Assembly (NCBI GenBank): GCA_963779805.1
Contig: CAVZZN010000011.1
Coordinates: 1-64,000, forward strand
Origin: CAIWHR01 sp963779805
GTDB lineage: Bacteria > Pseudomonadota > Gammaproteobacteria > Burkholderiales > Casimicrobiaceae
DNA: 64,000 nt
Direction: 5' to 3'
Position 1 is the first letter of the stretch. Every line of letters begins with the position of its first letter. The notes below the pieces were generated by a model. It made no database searches. It was given only the letters and a program-made list of their open reading frames with translations, and was not told where the DNA came from. Of this stretch, positions 57,200 through 64,000 are shown piece after piece. Position numbers and translations under genes: made by a program.

Positions 57200-57724
57200 A
57201 TGCGACCGCGAGCCACGCCGCGAGCCGCGAGTCCCGTGATCCGTGGCGCCGCCTGGCTCGCCGTCGCGTTGCTGGCCGCTTGCGCAAGCACGCCTCCGGC
57301 GCCACGACCGCCTGCGGCGAGCGTACAGGCCCCGCTTCCGCCGAGAGCGGCAGCTGCTCCGGCCGCCTCGGGAGGGGTCGCGTCGCCGGGCACGCCCGCT
57401 GCGGTCGCGTTCGCGCCGGCGCCGGCTGCCGTCGCATCCGCGCCGGGAGCCGCCGCCTTCGCGGCGCTGGCGTTCCCGGTCGGAGCGCAGTACGTGTGCG
57501 TGACGGAAAGCACGGCCGGGCGCCGGCAGACCGCGATCGAATTCACGCCGAAAGTCGCCGACCTGTGCCGGCGGCATCCCGAGATGGGTCCGTGCCAGTA
57601 TCAGCGCGAGCTGTGCCGGCAGTCGGGTGGGCGCGTCTTCACGGCCGATGGCAGCGAGATCACGCGCGCGGTCGAGCGGGAATACGACAAACGGGTGACG
57701 CGCATCCGCCTTCGCGGCGACTAG
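57200..57724 (+). CDS. Putative lipoprotein
   Basis: Protein of 174 aa with a lipobox (VALLAAC, Cys at residue 28), so probably anchored to a membrane facing the periplasm. An Ala/Pro-rich low-complexity linker follows, and then a compact domain with four cysteines (QYVCVTESTAGRRQTAIEF, DLCRRHPEMGPCQYQREL and LCRQSGGRVFTADG). I do not recognise the domain. The start may be ATG 57200 or GTG 57236. It begins 48 bases after the YjgR-like gene. Confidence 0.7.
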   Translation: MRPRATPRAASPVIRGAAWLAVALLAACASTPPAPRPPAASVQAPLPPRAAAAPAASGGVASPGTPAAVAFAPAPAAVASAPGAAAFAALAFPVGAQYVCVTESTAGRRQTAIEFTPKVADLCRRHPEMGPCQYQRELCRQSGGRVFTADGSEITRAVEREYDKRVTRIRLRGD

Positions 57725-57805
57725 CGCGCGTCGCCGCGGTTCAAGTGGGCGCGCCGGTGCGTGCGGTGCCTACGGGATCGGGACGCCTTGCGCCGAGCGT
57801 GGCGC

Positions 57806-60008
57806 CTACTGCATCGCCTGCCAGCCGAGCCCGATCCCGGTGACGGTCTGGTACGTGGGCGTGACCCCGCGACCCTGCATCAGCCAGCGCACCGTGGCGC
57901 CGCTCGTGACGTCGTACCACATGAGGTCCTCGCGGCCATCGCCATCGTAGTCCCCGGTGACGTCCAGGCGCCATTGCGCGATCGGCGTGCCGACGAAGAA
58001 GTCCGCGCTTTCGATCGTGTTACCGCCCTTGAAGTACCACACCGCGTTGGTGCCGTCGCTCGTGTTGCGCCAGAAGAGGTCGTCGCGGCCATCGCCGTCG
58101 AAGTCGCCGACCTTCGTGATCTGCCACGTCGAGGCAGCACCGACCGCGCCCGGGAACAGGAACTGGGGCGTGCCGGTGGGTGCCATGCGCCAGACCGCGA
58201 CCACGCCGTCGGACGGATGGAACCAGATGATGTCCTGGATGCCGTCGCCGTTCACGTCCCCGAGCCCCTTGATGCTCCACGCGGAATAGCTCACGACCGG
58301 TCCGACGTTGGCTTCCACGTCCAGTTGGCCGTTCAGGCCCATGTACCACGCTCTCACCTGGCCGGTTCCGGTATCGCGCCACAGGATGTCTGCGTGACCG
58401 TCGCCGTCGAGATCGCCGACCCCGGCGAGCTCCCACTGGGTGGCGGAGAGAACCCCGGGGAAGGTAACGCTCGCGATGCTGCCCGCGCCGGACATCAGCC
58501 ACACGGCAACCTGACCCGTCGACGTTGCCCGCCAGATCACGTCGCTGCGACCGTCGCCGTCGACATCCCCTGTGCCCAGGAGCGACCAGTCCGTCCCCAG
58601 GTTTTGCGGAAACGCCGGCGTGAAGCCCATGGCGCCGCTCGTCGTGTAGTCCCAGATCGCATTGCTGCCGTCGTTCGTGTTGCGCCAGAAGACGTCCGAG
58701 CGACTGGCGTCGGTGCGGAAGTTCGTGCGCTTCCCGATCTTGTCCCCGACCTGCACGACCTCCGTCACGGGGGCGGGCGTGGTGAGCGGCACGCTCGCGA
58801 GGCCGATGCCCGCCTCCGCGCTCGCGTTGAGCCCGGCCACCTCGAACCGGCCGAAGAGGCCGTCTCCCGGGATGTAGACGAAGCTGCGGTCGGCCGTCGG
58901 TCCGGCGAACACGCCCGCGGCGTGCGGGTAATGCGGGCTCATCTCGACCGCGTAGCACTGGTCGTTCGGGGATGAGGGGCAGGTGCCCGAGCTCAGCGTG
59001 CGCCCGAGCTGGCCGAAGCTGTTGTCGCCGAAGCTCGCGACGGGCCCCGTCTCGTACTGGATGAGGCTGTGCTGGCGCCCGGCTGCGATCAGCGCTACGG
59101 CCTTGGTCGACACGATGGAATTCAGGCGGACCTCCACGGCCTGGTTCCGATCGGTCAAGCTCGCGTCGCCCAGCTGACCCGCGTTGTTGCGGCCCCAGGC
59201 GGCCACGCGCGTATTGGGCTTCAGGGCAAGGGCGTGATTCGCGCCCGCGGCGATGCGGGCCACGCCGCTAAGCGCGCTGCTGGTGCCGGAGTCGATCACG
59301 GTCACCGGTACTGCGGAGTCCGTGCCGGTGGTGCCGTTGCCGAGCTGGCCGTACGTGTTGTCGCCCCACGCCCGGACGGTGCCGTCGGCCAGCAGCGCGA
59401 GGTTGAATGCCCCACCTGCGGCGATCTGCACGACACCGGCGACCGGGGCACCGCCGGTGCACGCATCCATGAGCTGGTTGGGCGACGCCACCGTCACGCC
59501 GAGCGCCGCGCATCCGGCCTCCAGGTGATCGTTCGCGCCCCAGACGTACACGGTTCCGTCGAGCGCCAGGGCCGTCGAGTGCTTGCTGCCCGCCGCAATC
59601 GCGATGATGTTGCTCACTCCCGGCACCTGCGTCGGCGTCGAATGAACGCTGGCGTCCGTCGCGCCGAGCCCGAGTTGGCCCGGCATCGTTCGCGCCCCAT
59701 GCCCAGACGGTGCCGTCTGCCTTGAGCGCGAGCGAGTGCGCGAGGCCGGCGGCCACCATCGTCACGCCCGACCCGAGCCCGGTGACCGGCACCGCGGTCG
59801 CCGACCCGTTGCAGGAACTCGAGCACGCGTCGCCGAGCTGGCCGCTCCCGTTGCTGCCGACGGCCTTCACCTGGCCGCCTTCGACGAGGAACAGCGTGTG
59901 GCTGGAGCCGCTCGCCGCCATCGGCGTGAAGGCCGCGGCAGTGCAGGCGCCACCGAGGGCAAGAGCAGCAAGTGCGGAGGTGGCGATGGTGCGCAGTGAG
60001 GGCGTCAT
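57806..60008 (-). CDS. Secreted RCC1-repeat/FG-GAP-repeat chimera (one frame break)
   Basis: The restored protein is 733 aa from ATG 60008 (MTPSLRTIATSALAALALGG, a signal peptide). The N-terminal half has six RCC1-type blades, each with a W/F-G-x-N/D-x-x-G-Q-L-G core (for example VWAWGANDAGQLGLG, VRAWGDNTYGQLGNG and VAAWGRNNAGQLGDA). The C-terminal half has six FG-GAP/VCBS-type repeats with DGDGxxD loops (VDGDGRSDVIWR, FDGDGRDDLFWR, YDGDGREDLMWY), which should bind calcium. Two beta-propellers in one exported chain are predicted. An extra base near 59680 splits the second RCC1 blade. Function unknown; a surface or matrix binding role is plausible. Confidence 0.82.
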
Positions 60009-60217
60009 GGAGGTCAGCGGTGCGAAGTTGGCGCAGCAAGGGTACGGGCGCCCGGGACCTTGTAGCAGGTCGGCAGCGCGAAAGGCAAGGAACGCACGCC
60101 GAGCGGCGCGCTGCACTCTCGCGTGGGTGCGTTTCACGCGAATCGGGCGGCCTTTGCGCCGCCCGACGTCTCGATCGAGGGAAGCTGGAGGCGCGCCAAT
60201 CGGGCGCGCCTTGCCGA

Positions 60218-60793
60218 TCAGCGCCGCCGGCGCCGCAGCGGGAACCGCACCAGTGCAAGCGCGATGAGGGCGATGCCCAGCAGCAGCGGCGTTCCGGGCT
60301 CCGCCACCGTCACCGCCGACACCGGCGGATCGGTGAGGTCGGCACGCTCGGCGCTGAGCACGAGCTGCACGTCGCCGGTCTTTACACCGAACGCGGTATT
60401 GCCGGTGTTGCCGACGCCCAGCAGGGCGTCGTTGATGGACAGGGCGAAGTCGCCGACCACCGCCATGTAGCTTCCCGCCGTCAGGAACTGCGAGATGCCG
60501 GCGTTGTTCCAGCCGCCCGAGGCGCTGCAGCCGCTGCAGTCGTCGTTGTAGGCCACGAAGTCGGCGAGATCGAGGTGACCGTCCCAGCGGAACAGGAACA
60601 GCACGGGGTCGATGGCGTTGCCGCCGGTGTACATCGAAACGGTGTCGTCCGCCGACACGTTGAACGCCGTGTAGCCGAGCGACGCCGGTCCGCTTGCCTG
60701 GATGTTGTGCGTGAGCGAGATCACATTGGCGTTGGCCAAGCCCGCACCCACGCCCAGAACCAGCCCGAGCAGCAGCGATTTGAGTAGCTTCAT
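60218..60793 (-). CDS. PEP-CTERM sorting-domain protein
   Basis: Exported protein of 191 aa. Signal peptide MKLLKSLLLGLVLGVGAGLA; body with FNVSADDTVSMYTGGNAIDP and a CSGC pair; the C-terminus has EPGTPLLLGIALIALAL followed by a basic tail (RFPLRRRRR). This is the exosortase recognition layout, here with EPGT in place of the usual PEP. Such proteins are processed by exosortase and appear outside the cell, often with exopolysaccharide. No exosortase gene is in this window; a glycosyltransferase lies next to it. Confidence 0.85.
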   Translation of the reverse strand: MKLLKSLLLGLVLGVGAGLANANVISLTHNIQASGPASLGYTAFNVSADDTVSMYTGGNAIDPVLFLFRWDGHLDLADFVAYNDDCSGCSASGGWNNAGISQFLTAGSYMAVVGDFALSINDALLGVGNTGNTAFGVKTGDVQLVLSAERADLTDPPVSAVTVAEPGTPLLLGIALIALALVRFPLRRRRR

Positions 60794-60984
60794 GTTGTGC
60801 CCGCTTGTCGATTACATCGTGACTGGCATCCAATTGCATGTTCCGTGCCGCCGGGTCGCTTCGTTTCATTATCAGGCACTTAGCGCGACCCCGCCGTTGC
60901 AGGCTTCGGCCAGCTGTAAAGCACGTCGACAGCCGCAGGCTGCTCCGCCTGGATAAGGGCAGTGGCCAGGGCGAGAGACATGCC

Positions 60985-62915
60985 ATGCAATACTTGTTCC
61001 TTGCGCCCCGCCGTTTCGAATCGATGCCTGCAGCTCGCGACCTGCGCGGCGGATTGACCGCGCTCTGGCGGCACGTCCGCCATTCGCGAGGACGCCCCGA
61101 CCGCCTGCTGTGGATCGTCCGGCGCACATGGCAGATCGCGGCGGCAGGGCGGCTGCGAAGCGTGCTGCAGCGCCACGCCGTCGTCGACGACCTCTATGCC
61201 GACTATCCGGGCTGGCTCGCGCGCTACGACGGCGTCGACGATCGCACGCGCGCCGCCTGCGCCGCGGAGATCGCGTCGTGGGGCGCGGCCGCACCGTCGC
61301 ATCACCGTGCTGGTCCCCACGTTCGAAAGCGATCCGCATTGGCTTCGAGTTGCGGTGGAGTCCGCACGAGCGCAGGTCTATCCCGCCGCGCACATCCTCG
61401 TCGTCGACGACGGCTCACGCGACCCGGCGCTTCGCCATTATCTCGAGAACCTTGCGGGAACGCCGGGCGTTCGCGTGCATCGACGCGACGCCAACGGCGG
61501 CATCGCCGCGTGCCTCGACACCGGCCTCGAGCTCGTCGAGACCGAGTTCGTGGCGTTTCTCGATCACGACGACGCCTTGCACGAGCTCGCGCTCTTCAGG
61601 ACCGCCCAGGCGATCGTCGCGCAACCGCGGTGCCGTGCTGCTCTATTCGGACGAGGACAGGATCGATGCGCACGGGCGTCGCTCCGCGCCCCACTTCAAG
61701 CCGGACTGGAACGCGGAGTGGATTCGCACGACCAATTACGTGCTGCACCTGTGCACCGTCCGCACCGACCTCGCGCGAAGGATCGGCGGGTTCCGTTCCG
61801 CGCACGACGGCGTGCAGGATTGGGATTTCGTGCTGCGCATGTCCGAGCTCGCGCAACCCGGCGAAATCGTGCACGTGCCCTTCGTTCTCTACCACTGGCG
61901 TACCCTCGACGGCTCCACGGCCACCGCCGTGTACCACAAGCGCGGCATCGAAGCGGCACAACGGGCGGTGATCGAGGAGACGCTGCAGCGGCGCGGCATC
62001 GCGGGCCGCGTGGAGCGCACCATGTATGGCTGGCGCATCCGCTACGCGCTGCCGGACCCGGCGCCACTCGTGTCGATCGTGATGCTCACGCGCGATCGCG
62101 CGGATCTGCTGCGCGCGTGCACCGGCAGCGTCCTGTCGCGCACGGCGTATGGGCGGTACGAGCTCGTGATCGTCGATCACGAATCGCGGGAGCCCGACGC
62201 AATGCACCTCCTGGACGAGTTGCGCGCCGACCCTCGCGTGCGCATCGTGCCGTACGCGGGCCCCTTCAACTACTCGGCGCAATGCAATGCAGGTGTGCGG
62301 CACGCACGAGGCGAGGTCGTGGTGCTGCTCAACAACGACGTTCAGGTGCTCGATGCCGACTGGCTCGACGAGCTGGCAGGCCACGCCGTCCAGCCCGATG
62401 TGGCAGTCGTCGGCGCGTTGCTGCTGTATCCGAACCACACCATCCAGCACGCCGGCGTGATCGTGGGCCTGAACGGAACGGCAGATCGTCCCTACGTGGG
62501 CTATCGCCAGGGCTACGCCGGCGTCGCGGGCCGCGCCCAGGCCGCGCAGGACGTCACCGCGGTAGTGACGGCCTGCGCCGCGATCCGCAAGCAGGTGTTC
62601 GAGGAGATCGGCGGCTTCGACGAAACGCTGTGCGTGTCGCACAACGACGTCGACCTGTGTCTTCGTGCGATCGCGCACGGCTATCGCAACATCTTCACGC
62701 CGCACGCCGAGCTGATCCATGCCGAAAGCGCATCGCGCGGGCTCGAAGTCGCGCCTGCGGAACTCGCACGCGTTGCGCGCGAAACCGCGATCTTCGAGGC
62801 ACGGTGGGGCGCCTGGATGAAGGCCGATCCGACGTACAACCCGAACTTGGCCTTGGAGGGGAAGGCGTTCGCGCTCGCCTACCCGCCGAGGTCGAAATCC
62901 GGGTCGACGCCCTGA
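60985..62915 (+). CDS. Tandem family-2 glycosyltransferase (two frame breaks)
   Basis: The restored protein is 642 aa from ATG 60985 (MQYLFLAPRRFESMPAARDL). Two GT-A domains follow a ~100-residue N-terminal region. The first has ITVLVPTFESDPHWL, LVVDDGSRD, FLDHDDAL and LLYSDEDRIDAHG; the second has VSIVMLTRDRADLL, VIVDHESREPD, VVLLNNDVQVLDADWL and VSHNDVDLCLRAI. This tandem form with SDEDRID and FKPDWN is typical of polymer or O-antigen glycan synthesis. Extra bases near 61297 and 61625 break the frame. The neighbouring PEP-CTERM gene fits an exopolysaccharide context. Confidence 0.88.
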
Positions 62916-62944
62916 GCGTGCGCACGCGGTGGGCGGCGAAGTGC

Positions 62945-62975
62945 AAACGCCCAACCGGGATGGGGTTGGGCGTTT
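62945..62975 (-). terminator. Terminator of the rRNA operon
   Basis: AAACGCCCAACC pairs perfectly with GGTTGGGCGTTT across a seven-base loop (12 pairs), 10 bases beyond the 5S gene on the minus strand. The 3' arm ends with TTT. It also lies at the end of the converging glycosyltransferase gene. Confidence 0.8.
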
Positions 62976-62985
62976 GGGGAGGGGT

Positions 62986-63100
62986 GCCTGACGATGACCT
63001 ACTTTCGCATGGGTAATCCACACTATCATCGGCGCGCCGCCGTTTCACGGTCCTGTTCGGGATGGGAAGGGGTGGGGCCAGCGGGCTATGGTCGTCAGAC
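62986..63100 (-). rRNA. rrf: 5S ribosomal RNA
   Basis: A 115-nt gene on the minus strand. The end helix forms from GTCTGACGA and TCGTCAGGC. Conserved internal sequence includes CCCATCCCGAACAGG and GCGCCGATGATAGTGTGG, then CCCATGCGAAAGTAGG. Position after 23S is standard. Confidence 0.96.
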
Positions 63101-63219
63101 GTTGATCGTGGTCCGCGCGGGGCTGCAGCATGCCGTGGCGCGGGCCGGGCGGAAGAAGTAAAGGGGGGTTGGATGGCGTTTCGCAAACAGCCTGACGCGG
63201 CGCGATGCGCAGCGTTATG
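63101..63219. other. 23S-5S spacer
   Basis: About 120 bases between the 23S and 5S genes. I see no tRNA in it. Near the 23S side the bases complementary to the 23S gene ends would form the processing stem, whose other half lies outside the window. Confidence 0.6.

Positions 63220-64000
<781 letters not shown>

Overview
The window is GC-rich chromosomal DNA from a bacterium that looks like a betaproteobacterium. The evidence is the gene order rimP-nusA-infB-rbfA-truB-rpsO-pnp, the fmdB-DUF502-aspS-nudB series, a PEP-CTERM protein, and high-GC codon use throughout. I recognise no transposase, integrase, phage gene or CRISPR array.

Layout. (1) 1-5.3 kb: a leaderless-looking Phd/PIN toxin-antitoxin pair on the minus strand, then a plus-strand trio of SNF2 helicase, SWIM zinc-finger protein and CcbP-type calcium-binding protein, ending at a tRNA-Asn(GTT). 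(2) 5.5-26.6 kb: one long minus-strand block with three complete branched-chain amino-acid-type ABC transporters (each LivF, LivG, LivM, LivH and a binding protein). Interleaved with them are four enolase-superfamily enzymes, a maleylacetate-reductase-like alcohol dehydrogenase, an alpha/beta hydrolase, an SCP2-like protein and an EthD-like protein. It reads as an uptake-plus-catabolism region for organic acids of unknown identity. (3) 26.7-41.3 kb: pgsA, uvrC, a family-5 uracil-DNA glycosylase, a hydrolase, a seven-PAS GGDEF/EAL protein, a secreted beta/gamma-crystallin protein, a CoA-binding protein, metY, dsbB, a 3-hydroxyacyl-CoA-dehydrogenase-like SDR, and an SPFH/NfeD pair. (4) 41.4-46.5 kb, plus strand: fmdB, DUF502, aspS, a secreted guanyl-specific RNase with its barstar inhibitor, nudB and a SIMPL-domain protein. 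(5) 46.6-55.4 kb, minus strand: the translation/RNA operon rimP-nusA-infB-rbfA-truB-rpsO-pnp, with a promoter followed by a terminator-like hairpin in its leader. (6) 55.6-62.9 kb: a YjgR-type ATPase, a lipoprotein, an RCC1/FG-GAP chimera, a PEP-CTERM protein and a tandem GT2 glycosyltransferase. (7) The last kilobase is the end of an rRNA operon on the minus strand (3' part of 23S, 5S, terminator).

Reading caution. Twenty-three genes, including essential ones (aspS, infB, pnp), are broken by about 39 frame changes. At least 37 of these behave as a single extra base. In every such gene, removing the extra bases restores a length divisible by three and a continuous family-like protein. I therefore treat these genes as intact in the organism and the breaks as probable sequence errors. 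Such genes are given one start-end range with the break positions stated; break positions are good to a few bases.
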